A stretch of 64,000 nucleotides of DNA, taken from the IMG/VR virus record IMGVR_UViG_3300017917_002374, positions 290,960 to 354,959 of that record. One strand, given 5' to 3'. The stretch comes from a virus. The notes under the pieces were generated by a model that did no database searches, was not told where the DNA came from, and saw only the letters and a list, made by a program, of their open reading frames with translations. Shown piece by piece: positions 32,869 to 40,555 of this stretch (position 1 is the first letter of the stretch; each line of letters begins with the position of its first letter). A program made the position numbers and the translations under genes.

Positions 32869-33663
32869 ATGAAAAATTTTATAAACAAAAGAAACTGGTC
32901 AGAATTGCAAAATCAATTTCTTTCTGGCCAGCCTTTCAATCACATTGTTATAGACGATTTCTTTACAGCCGAAACTGTGGAAGCATTGGTATCAGAGTTT
33001 CCCAATTATGATAGTGCAGTCTGGAATGCACACTACAATAATCCTATAGAAAATAAAAAGGCATGTAATCATTGGGACAAGTTTCCACCTACAACCTATG
33101 CTGTGTTTCATTATTTGTGCAGTTTTGAATTTGAAGACATTATCAGCAAAGTAACTGGCAACGTAGGGGTACAAGCTGATGTAGGACTACATGGCGGTGG
33201 TTGGCATGCTCATACCACCAGCGGAAAGTTGAATGTACATCTTGACTACAGCATACATCCTAAGTTACAATTAGAACGTCACTATAATCTGATTGTGTAT
33301 ATTACTCCAGATTGGAATCCTGCATGGGGCGGTGGCTTAGAACTATGGAGCCATGATCATGAAAAAGGCACAGCCAAAGAACTTGTTACCACGGTTGAGA
33401 ATCGATTCAACCGTGCGGTGCTGTTTGATACCACCCAATATTCGTGGCACGGCTTACCCCAAGATCTCGTTTGTCCTCCGGGTGTCATGCGACAGAGTCT
33501 CGCGGTCTACTATGTCACAGAACCGGCTGCAGATGCTAGCACAAGAGGTAAAGCACTGTTTGTTCCCCGCGAAGACCAACAGAACAATCCAGAAATTCTG
33601 GAACTTATTCAAAAACGTAGTCAAGTGGCTACAGCAGAAAGTGTTTACAAAGGAATAAAATGA
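32869..33663 (+). CDS. 2OG-Fe(II) oxygenase, glycan-island copy 1
   Basis: Protein of 264 residues, prolyl-hydroxylase-like. NVHLDY gives the HxD iron site, YSWHGLP the distal His, and RQSLAVYYV the 2-oxoglutarate-binding Arg. GGGWHAH just before the HxD is another conserved stretch. It is a clear paralogue of the gene at 35306, sharing PFNHIVIDDFF, CNHWDKFP, WGGGLELWSHD and LVCPPGV. It probably hydroxylates a sugar or sugar-lipid. It overlaps the next gene by ATGA. Confidence 0.85.
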   Translation: MKNFINKRNWSELQNQFLSGQPFNHIVIDDFFTAETVEALVSEFPNYDSAVWNAHYNNPIENKKACNHWDKFPPTTYAVFHYLCSFEFEDIISKVTGNVGVQADVGLHGGGWHAHTTSGKLNVHLDYSIHPKLQLERHYNLIVYITPDWNPAWGGGLELWSHDHEKGTAKELVTTVENRFNRAVLFDTTQYSWHGLPQDLVCPPGVMRQSLAVYYVTEPAADASTRGKALFVPREDQQNNPEILELIQKRSQVATAESVYKGIK

Positions 33664-34397
33664 AAATCAAAATTTATGTACATCTAAACGATCTACCAGG
33701 TGCATTTGATCTAATGAGCGAACAGATGACACTGGCCAGTGAAGTAGGACTATTGGACGCAGCAGAGCAAGTGGTATTGTGTACTAATGGTCGTGAAAGC
33801 AGTTTTGCTGCGGCTAAAGAAGTTTTAAATTCAACAGACTTTCCTAACGTGAAATTTGTACATACCAGTGACGATACCAAGCTGTGGGAATACCCTACAT
33901 TGGATCAACTTAAAAAAGATTGCGATAGTACAGATGAGGAATTTTACATCTGCTATTTTCATCTAAAAGGTCTTAGTAGACTAGGCGATACTCGTGTGAC
34001 TGACTGGCGTAACTACATGCAGTACTGGTGTATTGAACGCTGGGAAGACAATGTGACCAAACTAGACGAAGGCATGGACACCGTGGGTGCTAATTTTATT
34101 GAAGCGCCATGGCCTCACTATTCAGGTAACTTTTGGTGGGCACGAGCCAGTTACATTCGCAAGCTAGATCCAATGGTACATCCACGTGATTTACCTTGGG
34201 GTCAGCCAAGCAGATACATTGATGCAAAACTTGACGAAGGTAATTTTCGTTATGAGCACGAAGCCTGGATAGGAAGTAAAAATCCAGTTTGGGCAGAACT
34301 ACACGCCAGCCCAGGAAAACAAACACCAGGATGGCATTTTGAACACACTTACCCAAGAGAACTTTATGCAACTGAAACCAGCGAAACTGCAAATTGA
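33660..34397 (+). CDS. putative glycosyltransferase (hypothetical, conserved)
   Basis: Protein of 245 residues starting MKIKIYVHLNDLPGAFDLM. CYFHLKGLSR, then WRNYMQYWCIERW and GNFWWARASYIRKLDP, is a pattern seen in uncharacterised proteins of capsule and O-antigen clusters, where FWWA-xYI probably lines a sugar pocket. No typical DxD. It is co-translated with the oxygenase before it and overlapped by the family-9 transferase after it. The role is inferred. Confidence 0.55.
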   Translation: MKIKIYVHLNDLPGAFDLMSEQMTLASEVGLLDAAEQVVLCTNGRESSFAAAKEVLNSTDFPNVKFVHTSDDTKLWEYPTLDQLKKDCDSTDEEFYICYFHLKGLSRLGDTRVTDWRNYMQYWCIERWEDNVTKLDEGMDTVGANFIEAPWPHYSGNFWWARASYIRKLDPMVHPRDLPWGQPSRYIDAKLDEGNFRYEHEAWIGSKNPVWAELHASPGKQTPGWHFEHTYPRELYATETSETAN

Positions 34398-35322
34398 TGA
34401 CCCAACTAGAATTCTAGTTGACAGAAGAAAGGCAGTGGGCGATGTAATCATGATCACTCCGGTTCTACGCGAACTAAGACATCGCTACGGACCTGACGCA
34501 TTTATTCAAGTGGTTACTGAAGAAACCAATGTGCTTGAAAACAACACTGATGTTAGTCAGGTGGTAACTCCACAACAAATGAAAGCAACTGATGCATGGG
34601 ATTTGTATTTGAATCTCAATGATGCATATGAGCAAAATGTAAAATCTCATTATGTTGATGCTTATCTTTACAGAGCGTTTGGTACGCAGATTGACGATAT
34701 TGATAGAACATTGATTCTTAACACTACTGAAGAAGAAAAACAAGCAGTGGACGAAGCATTGGTAGACATAGGCGGTCCCTATGTTGTGCTTCATATGCGT
34801 CGTTGGGCATGGGAAAACAAAAATGTTGACCCAGCATTGTGGACCATGCTCATGGCCTGGATAGAAGCCAGTTATCCTGACATGCGTATAATTTCTGTTG
34901 GAGCACAGTATGATCTTAGAGTGCCAGGACAACTTGGATCAAGATACATTGATCTAGTAGAGCAGTTGAGTCTTGGCGAAATCAAGTATCTTATTGAAAA
35001 TGCCAAGGCTTTTATAGGAGGTGACAGTGGTCCGTATCATATTGCATGTACCACAGACACTCCTATAGTGGCACTGTTAACTCATCTTGATCCAGAACAG
35101 ATATTGCCTTGGAGAGACGGTGAGTTTGGTAAAGATGTACACGTGGTTAAAAGTCGTGTGCCATGCACCGGCTGCTATGCAAGACAAAAGCCACCAGTGC
35201 GAGCATTAGTATGCGAACAGCCTAAAGATCAAGAATGGTTATGTAATAAAAGTTTTGATTTCAATGAGATTACAGTAGCCTTAACCAATGCGATTGGAAA
35301 AACACATGCTGAACTCGCATAA
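34366..35322 (+). CDS. family 9 glycosyltransferase, heptosyltransferase-like
   Basis: Protein of 318 residues. ILVDRRKAVGDVIMITPVLRELRHRYG at about 10-37 (key residues GD-IM-TP-LR-L) is the N-terminal signature of ADP-heptose:LPS heptosyltransferases. AFIGGDSGPYHIA at about 220 is the donor-binding GGDSGP-H motif, and PCTGCYARQKPP follows as in family members. It transfers heptose from ADP-heptose to a lipid-linked or LPS acceptor. It pairs logically with the heptose kinase/adenylyltransferase at 1.2-2.3 kb. ATG 34366 lies 32 bases inside the preceding gene. Confidence 0.85.
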   Translation: MQLKPAKLQIDDPTRILVDRRKAVGDVIMITPVLRELRHRYGPDAFIQVVTEETNVLENNTDVSQVVTPQQMKATDAWDLYLNLNDAYEQNVKSHYVDAYLYRAFGTQIDDIDRTLILNTTEEEKQAVDEALVDIGGPYVVLHMRRWAWENKNVDPALWTMLMAWIEASYPDMRIISVGAQYDLRVPGQLGSRYIDLVEQLSLGEIKYLIENAKAFIGGDSGPYHIACTTDTPIVALLTHLDPEQILPWRDGEFGKDVHVVKSRVPCTGCYARQKPPVRALVCEQPKDQEWLCNKSFDFNEITVALTNAIGKTHAELA

Positions 35323-36082
35323 CTGGCAAGAAATACACAGCCAGTTTTCAACTGCTGAACCTTTCAATCATGTGGTCATTGACAACTTTTTTACGCCAGA
35401 GGTAGCAGACTTATTGTACAACGAATTTCCAGCGTATGACAGTGAGCAATGGATATACTATCACAATGCACTAGAAGATAAAAAAACTTGTAATCATTGG
35501 GATAAATTTCCTCTGACCACTTATAGAGCTTTTGAATTTTTAAACAGTAATGGTTTTGTAGATAAATTAAAAATTGTTACTGGCATTAATGATCTCAAAG
35601 GAGACATTGGATTGCATGGTGGGGGATGGCATGCTCATAGCAAAGGTGGCAAAAACAACATACACCTGGATTATGACATACATCCAAAGCTGGGATTACA
35701 ACGCAAGATCAATATTATTGTTTACATGACGCCAGGGTGGGATTCTACTTGGGGCGGCGGGCTTGAACTATGGAGTCATGATACAGATACTGGCAGACCA
35801 AAACAAATGGTCAAGCTGGTTGAAAATCAGTTCAATCGTGCAGTGATCTTTGATACCACACAGAACAGTTGGCATGGATTACCTAGAGAACTTGTTTGTC
35901 CACCTGGAGTTGTAAGACGCAGTCTAGCAGTGTATTATCTAACTACACCTGCCTCCACTGTGACCGATCGTAAAAAGGCCTTGTTTGCCCCTTATGGCGA
36001 TCAAGCAAACGATCCTGAAGTATTAGAACTTATTAGAAAAAGAGCAAACATAGAGCAAGCTTCAAGCGTATATAGAAAATGA
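35306..36082 (+). CDS. 2OG-Fe(II) oxygenase, glycan-island copy 2
   Basis: Protein of 258 residues, paralogous to the gene at 32869 over its full length. NIHLDY provides HxD, NSWHGLP the distal His, and RRSLAVYYL the Arg. The shared phrases EPFNHVVIDNFF, CNHWDKFP and WGGGLELWSHD suggest an older tandem duplication now separated by two transferase genes. It starts at ATG 35306, overlapping the family-9 transferase by 17 bases. It likely has a related but different hydroxylation target. Confidence 0.85.
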   Translation: MLNSHNWQEIHSQFSTAEPFNHVVIDNFFTPEVADLLYNEFPAYDSEQWIYYHNALEDKKTCNHWDKFPLTTYRAFEFLNSNGFVDKLKIVTGINDLKGDIGLHGGGWHAHSKGGKNNIHLDYDIHPKLGLQRKINIIVYMTPGWDSTWGGGLELWSHDTDTGRPKQMVKLVENQFNRAVIFDTTQNSWHGLPRELVCPPGVVRRSLAVYYLTTPASTVTDRKKALFAPYGDQANDPEVLELIRKRANIEQASSVYRK

Positions 36083-37320
36083 AAAATAACGTTACTGAAA
36101 TTATTGAGTGTTTGGCCTGCGGTAGCAGCCATCTAGTGCCTATATTGGATTTAAATGATCAACCATTGGCCAATGCATTTAAAAAACAAGCAAATGAATC
36201 AGAGCCATTTTTTCCGTTGGCTGTGAGCATGTGTTCAGAATGTCATCATTTGCAACTCACACATGCTGTGGATCCTCGGTTGATCTATAAACACTATTTG
36301 TATGTGAGTGGCACCAGCCAGACCTATCTGCACTACATGCACTGGTATAGTAAATTTGTACAAGAAACTTTCATGACCATGTCTGGTAGACTGCCTCAAA
36401 GTGTGCTTGACATTGGTTGTAATGATGGTAGTCAACTGAATTTCTTTGCAGATGATGGATTAAAAACTCTTGGTGTGGATCCTGCAGAAAACCTATATCC
36501 TATTAGCACACGCAGTGGGCATCATGTGGTAGTGGATTTTTGGAACAAGGATGCACAAACCAGTGTACTACAAGCAGCAGGAACACAAGGCGTTGATATA
36601 ATTACCAGTCAAAATGCTTTTGCACACATACCAGATCCGTTGGGATATCTTGAGCTGGTGCGCGATACCATGCACGATAACAGCTTGATGTTTATTAGTA
36701 CCAGCCAAGCTGACATGGTGTTAAACAATGAATTTGACACCATCTACCATGAACATATCAGTTTCTTTAATGTAAACAGCATGCGAGCTCTTGCTGAACG
36801 TGCAGGACTCTATTTAATAGACACAATCAAAACGCCCATACATGGCGTGAGTTATATTTTTATATTGGGCAAGCGACCAAGATTTCAACGTGTGAAAAAT
36901 ATCATTGCCATGGAACGTATGCAAGGTTTGTACACAGATGAAACCTATGCAGCGTGGGCAGCCAACACTCTTAAACTGGTAGCAGATCTTAAGGTGTTTG
37001 TGGAACTGTATCGAAACAAAGGTTATGTGTTAGGAGGCTACGGCGCCGCAGCCAAAGGCAACACACTGTTAAACTTCAGCAAGATCAAGTTGGACTTTAT
37101 TATTGATGACAACGAACTCAAACAAGATCATTACAGTCCTGGCATGAGTATTCCTGTAGTTCCTATTGATCATCTAGATCAATATGCTGACACTGATAAA
37201 ATCCTGTTTATTCCTTTAGCATGGAACTACTTTGATGATATACAAAAGAAGATTCTTGTCAAACGCACTAACTCAAACGATAAATTTTTAAAATATTTTC
37301 CAAAGGTTGAAATACAATGA
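36079..37320 (+). CDS. sugar C-methyltransferase-like SAM enzyme
   Basis: Protein of 413 residues. The N-terminus has CLACGSSHLVPILDL and later CSECHHLQL, a two-CxxC zinc site typical of NDP-hexose C-methyltransferases. VLDIGCNDGSQL is SAM motif I. FAHIPDPLGYL and the NEFDTIYHEHISFFN stretch match the catalytic part. GYGAAAKGNTLLNF near residue 318 begins the C-terminal domain of this family. It usually acts on 4-keto-6-deoxy sugars, fitting the dehydratase upstream. Overlaps both neighbours by 4 bases. Confidence 0.85.
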   Translation: MKNNVTEIIECLACGSSHLVPILDLNDQPLANAFKKQANESEPFFPLAVSMCSECHHLQLTHAVDPRLIYKHYLYVSGTSQTYLHYMHWYSKFVQETFMTMSGRLPQSVLDIGCNDGSQLNFFADDGLKTLGVDPAENLYPISTRSGHHVVVDFWNKDAQTSVLQAAGTQGVDIITSQNAFAHIPDPLGYLELVRDTMHDNSLMFISTSQADMVLNNEFDTIYHEHISFFNVNSMRALAERAGLYLIDTIKTPIHGVSYIFILGKRPRFQRVKNIIAMERMQGLYTDETYAAWAANTLKLVADLKVFVELYRNKGYVLGGYGAAAKGNTLLNFSKIKLDFIIDDNELKQDHYSPGMSIPVVPIDHLDQYADTDKILFIPLAWNYFDDIQKKILVKRTNSNDKFLKYFPKVEIQ

Positions 37321-38156
37321 GCACATTAAAAGACGTCACACTAGTAACAATTGAAACACACTATCACGATCTTGCTGCTCGTGCGCTAGAAGAAACTGTA
37401 AAGCGACTGCCAGTTGGTAAAGTGGTTACTTTTAGTGATCGTCCTCTGCTGGCAGGTGCAACCAACATTCCCACAGTGCCTATCAAGAGTATCACAGACT
37501 ACTGCGATATCATGCTCAAGAGTTTTTGGCCCTTTATTGACACTGAATACATTATTTTTGCACAATGGGATGCCATGGCATTTGATCCATCATTGTGGAC
37601 GGATGACTTTTTAAACTACGACTATATTGGTGCTATATGGCCCTGGGAACCGCCAGGTCAGAATGTAGGTTGTGGTGGCTTCAGTTTGCGTAGTATGAAA
37701 CTGCTTCAAGCTCTGCGGTATCCTGTGATTCAAATGAGCGAAACACACAGTCTTGGGCTCAAGCATGAAGATACCTATATAGGCGTGGTTCATAGAAAAC
37801 TACTAGAACAAAAATTCAATATTAGGTTCGCTCCACAAGAACTAGCCGGCAAGTTCAGCTATGAACTTGGACCTTACAATGGCAGCATGAGTTTTCATGG
37901 CTTTTGGAATATTATTAACTTCATGCCAGATGATGTTACGGATTTCTTTGTTACACATCGCCCTCCTGGCATGTTTGACGAACTGCATCGTGCTCATCAC
38001 ACTATTATTGCTCTAGCAGTTGCCAATCGTTTGGACCTGTTAGAACAGTGTGCAGATGAAATACGCAACGGCACCGACTATCAAAAGGTGTTTGCTTGGT
38101 TAAGCAACGAGAACTTTGATAACAAGCAGTCTGTAATAGACTTAATAAAAAGTTAA
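37317..38156 (+). CDS. DUF5672-type glycosyltransferase-like protein
   Basis: Protein of 279 residues. IIFAQWDAMAFDPSLW, YDYIGAIWPW and VGCGGFSLRSMKLLQ are the conserved blocks of DUF5672, found in polysaccharide clusters and predicted to be glycosyltransferases. HEDTYIG and SFHGFWNI follow in the usual order. It is the last gene of the glycan operon, followed after 25 nt by a terminator hairpin. Confidence 0.75.
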   Translation: MSTLKDVTLVTIETHYHDLAARALEETVKRLPVGKVVTFSDRPLLAGATNIPTVPIKSITDYCDIMLKSFWPFIDTEYIIFAQWDAMAFDPSLWTDDFLNYDYIGAIWPWEPPGQNVGCGGFSLRSMKLLQALRYPVIQMSETHSLGLKHEDTYIGVVHRKLLEQKFNIRFAPQELAGKFSYELGPYNGSMSFHGFWNIINFMPDDVTDFFVTHRPPGMFDELHRAHHTIIALAVANRLDLLEQCADEIRNGTDYQKVFAWLSNENFDNKQSVIDLIKS

Positions 38157-38181
38157 TAGTTGCAAAAAAACAACAAAAATA

Positions 38182-38204
38182 CCCTAGTAAACACTAGGGT
38201 TTTT
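38182..38204 (+). terminator. rho-independent terminator of the glycan operon
   Basis: CCCTAGT (38182-38188), loop AAAC, ACTAGGG (38193-38199) and TTTTT. A small GTTG/CAAC hairpin around an A-run (38159-38174) precedes it. Confidence 0.85.
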
Positions 38205-38209
38205 AATGG

Positions 38210-38238
38210 TTGACCATAATGGGCCCATTTGCTATACT
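38210..38238 (+). promoter_or_regulatory. sigma70-type promoter
   Basis: TTGACC at 38210-38215, 17-bp spacer, TATACT at 38233-38238. It starts 6 nt after the terminator and drives the gene at 38273. Confidence 0.8.
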
Positions 38239-38272
38239 CGTATCTGTTGTTAACCACTTAGGAGCAAATGCA

Positions 38273-38764
38273 ATGTCTAAACTGTTTACTTTTGCTGGCA
38301 CTTGTGTTGAAAATGGTGCCACTGTTTACAAATTTGCTAATGATGCTAAACGTGCCAAAGCACTGGAGCGTTTTGGTTGCACAGATGTTAATATGATTGA
38401 GCTGCCCAAAGCAATGGACAAAGAAGCTGCTGTTGCATTTCTTGCAACAAAAGGCATGACAGCAGGTAAAGCACCCAAGGTTGCTAAAGTAGCAAAGGCT
38501 CCTAAAGTTGCTAAAACTGCAACGGTCAAGGTGACCAAAAGCAAAAGCCAAGTCAAAATTGCTAAAAGCAAAACTACTACCGTTGATCCGGTGGGACGTG
38601 ATGAATACGATCGTGCAGTATTAAACTGGGAAGCCAACGAGTTGCCGGTGCGCTCGTTCGCAGAATGGAAACGCGATGTAGTGGCTGCTCAAAAGTTCTT
38701 TGCCAAAGCAGAAGACAAGTTGGCCAAGAAAATTGCAGCCGGCAAGTGGTTTAAGGAGGCCTAA
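38273..38764 (+). CDS. Lys/Ala-rich protein, possible DNA-binding
   Basis: Protein of 163 residues. The N-terminal 60 residues form a small folded domain (LFTFAGTCVENGATVYKF). Residues 64-100 are a repeating KVAKAPKVAK-type linker resembling histone H1-like tails. The C-terminal part (YDRAVLNWEANELPVRSFAEWKR) looks helical. It has a strong promoter and TAGGAG ribosome site of its own. The lysine-rich linker suggests nucleic-acid binding. Nothing more specific can be said. ATG 38273 is chosen over out-of-frame ATG 38268. Confidence 0.7.
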   Translation: MSKLFTFAGTCVENGATVYKFANDAKRAKALERFGCTDVNMIELPKAMDKEAAVAFLATKGMTAGKAPKVAKVAKAPKVAKTATVKVTKSKSQVKIAKSKTTTVDPVGRDEYDRAVLNWEANELPVRSFAEWKRDVVAAQKFFAKAEDKLAKKIAAGKWFKEA

Positions 38765-38767
38765 TTT

Positions 38768-38926
38768 ATGAAGACCGTAGAACAACGGCGGTTAGAACAC
38801 CGCCTGTTCTGCGTTCGTGAAGCACGAGCTCGCGGACGCAGCCCCTGGGCAAGAGATTTCTGGAGCCTGGTTGAAAAAAATCTTGTGCGACGTTATAATC
38901 TGCAACAAGGAGTAAAAAATGTCTGA
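38768..38926 (+). CDS. small basic protein
   Basis: Protein of 52 residues, Arg-rich (RRLEHRLF, REARARGRSPW), starting 3 nt after the previous stop behind an AAGGAGG ribosome site. It overlaps the next gene by 8 bases, and a GGAG site for that gene lies within it. No family recognised. Retained because of the strong ribosome site and tight packing. Confidence 0.6.
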   Translation: MKTVEQRRLEHRLFCVREARARGRSPWARDFWSLVEKNLVRRYNLQQGVKNV

Positions 38927-39314
38927 TGTAACCCTACTAAACGCAATGCGACAGTGCGGTGCTAGAATCACAGGCGGCAGCGAGTATCAATGGCAGTGTT
39001 ATGGGCCTAATGCCAGGTATATTGATTTTGTTGATGTAGCAGGTAATGACTATGCCTGTGTGGTGCATGACACCAAGACTCATATTGTTTATGAAATGGC
39101 CGTGACAGTGCCCGGACAAGATCAGGCGTTTGGTTGGTATAATCCAGACTATCATGAACGTTATCTTGCAGAGTGTGCAGAGCGCGACTTTGATCCGTAT
39201 AAAGCATGGGACAATGTAAAATATTCTGTAGTAGACGCAGAAACCATTTTACAGTATGCCAAGGACGTGGGCGAGCTCTACTACGACGATTTACCCATAC
39301 CAGAAGATGCGTGA
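38919..39314 (+). CDS. hypothetical phage protein
   Basis: Protein of 131 residues, mixed alpha/beta and acidic at the end, with MRQCGARITGGSEYQWQCYG at the start and VVHDTKTHIVYEMAV in the middle. No conserved active-site pattern was recognised. Preceded by CAAGGAG. Part of a run of small early-type genes between two promoter/terminator cassettes. Confidence 0.65.
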   Translation: MSDVTLLNAMRQCGARITGGSEYQWQCYGPNARYIDFVDVAGNDYACVVHDTKTHIVYEMAVTVPGQDQAFGWYNPDYHERYLAECAERDFDPYKAWDNVKYSVVDAETILQYAKDVGELYYDDLPIPEDA

Positions 39315-39768
39315 AACCTATTACAAAAAACGTGGACGTAGATACGTGCCTGTAGCAGAGTACGACAGCGATCTCATGGATAGTTTTCCAGCAGGCACAC
39401 ATCTAGTGCAGTGCTATCCAGGTGGTAGTTTACGCAAGTTTAATATTGATCCAGCCTACGCACCCATGATTGCAGCCGGACGTGTGGCAGAAGACGCCAT
39501 ATGCGAAGTACTCAGAAAGGCCAGTGATCTTAGACCAGCTCGCAGTCCTCTTACAGAAGGACAACGTAAAGCATGGGCTCAGCTGTCAAAAGAATTTGGT
39601 AATGATATACATGCACTACAATGGCCATCAGCTCGAGACGCTTGCGAACAAGCAGTGATGGCCATGTGCGAAGAAGCAGAAAAGCTATTAGACAATGCCA
39701 GTGTAAGAGCAGCATATGACCATTTTATATTGATGTGCGAACTCACAAAAAAACATGACAACACATGA
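39307..39768 (+). CDS. conserved T4-like phage protein
   Basis: Protein of 153 residues. YYKKRGRRYVPVAEYDSDL, FPAGTHLVQCYPGGS and PLTEGQRKAWAQL are phrases that look conserved in T4-like marine phages. The C-terminus SVRAAYDHFILMCELTKKH is an amphipathic helix also echoed in the 91-residue protein at 45192. Unknown function. ATG 39307 is the first that overlaps the preceding gene modestly. Confidence 0.7.
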   Translation: MRETYYKKRGRRYVPVAEYDSDLMDSFPAGTHLVQCYPGGSLRKFNIDPAYAPMIAAGRVAEDAICEVLRKASDLRPARSPLTEGQRKAWAQLSKEFGNDIHALQWPSARDACEQAVMAMCEEAEKLLDNASVRAAYDHFILMCELTKKHDNT

Positions 39769-40231
39769 TGAACTTATACAACACCTTAAGGGTGTGCGTA
39801 AAATTGTAATCAATGATCAATATGGCGGATTTGGCCTGAGTCACGAAGCTGTGATTCGTTACCTTGAACTCACAGGGCAGGACGTATGGCCAGAAGAAAA
39901 TGATAAATTTGCTCGTTTGGTTGGGCCTACCTACTGGCTAGTGTCACCAGACAGCCCACGAGTAAAAGCACAACCGGACGACTGGCACAACATGAGCTTG
40001 CAAGAACGTGCTGCTCATAATGCTGCCTATGCTGTCCAAGTGTTTTCGCCTCGCGAAATCGCTCGCGATGATCCGTATCTTGTGCAAGTGGTAGAAGAGC
40101 TGGGTGGCAAAGCAGCTGGAGGTGCGCATGCTACACTCAAAGTGATTACAATACCCGCAGACGTAGATTGGACTATTGAAGAATACGACGGCAGCGAGTG
40201 GGTAGCAGAGCGCCATAGAACCTGGCGCTAG
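39755..40231 (+). CDS. conserved phage protein of unknown function
   Basis: Protein of 158 residues with KIVINDQYGGFGLSHEAVIRYLEL at 17-40 and PYLVQVVEELGGKA, then ITIPADVDWTIEEYDG. The first phrase is widely seen in phage hypothetical proteins. No catalytic motif assigned. It overlaps the previous gene by 14 bases, ends in TAG, and is followed by a terminator. Confidence 0.7.
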   Translation: MTTHDELIQHLKGVRKIVINDQYGGFGLSHEAVIRYLELTGQDVWPEENDKFARLVGPTYWLVSPDSPRVKAQPDDWHNMSLQERAAHNAAYAVQVFSPREIARDDPYLVQVVEELGGKAAGGAHATLKVITIPADVDWTIEEYDGSEWVAERHRTWR

Positions 40232-40255
40232 ATGCAAATGTTGCAAAAAAGCAAC

Positions 40256-40284
40256 AAAAACCCTAGTGTTTATGCGGGGTTTTT
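40256..40284 (+). terminator. terminator hairpin
   Basis: AAAAACCC (40256-40263) pairs with GGGTTTTT (40277-40284) around a 13-nt loop. A GTTGC/GCAAC hairpin around an A-run (40240-40255) lies just before, as at the terminator near 38182. Confidence 0.65.
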
Positions 40285-40299
40285 GCCCCTAAAAAACGG

Positions 40300-40328
40300 T
40301 TGATCAAAATGGCCCAATACGCTATAAT
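40300..40328 (+). promoter_or_regulatory. sigma70-type promoter
   Basis: TTGATC at 40300-40305, 17-bp spacer, TATAAT at 40323-40328. The spacer resembles that of the promoter at 38210 (both contain TGGCCCA or TGGGCCCA). Confidence 0.75.
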
Positions 40329-40358
40329 GTAGCATAAGTTAAGCAAAAGGAGCCGTTA

Positions 40359-40505
40359 ATGCAATACACTCTAATCACTAAAACAGGCAAAGTCATGCAG
40401 TTTTATATTCAAGCAACAGCAGAGATGTATCAAGCAGTACACGGCGGTGTAGTAATTTCGCAACAAATTCTCGTAGAAGAAGCAGCCCAAACGGTTGACC
40501 GTTAA
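40359..40505 (+). CDS. small phage protein
   Basis: Protein of 48 residues (MQYTLITKTGKVMQFYIQ start), strand-strand-helix type, behind AAAAGGAG and its own promoter. The promoter for the AAA ATPase lies over its last codons. No family recognised. Confidence 0.6.
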   Translation: MQYTLITKTGKVMQFYIQATAEMYQAVHGGVVISQQILVEEAAQTVDR

Positions 40506-40523
40506 TTTCATTTCCTATATAAT
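40495..40523 (+). promoter_or_regulatory. sigma70-type promoter for the AAA ATPase
   Basis: TTGACC at 40495-40500, 17-bp spacer, TATAAT at 40518-40523. The -35 overlaps the end of the 48-residue gene. Confidence 0.8.
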
Positions 40524-40555
40524 ACGAAGTATATTAACTAATAAGGAGCTCAAAT

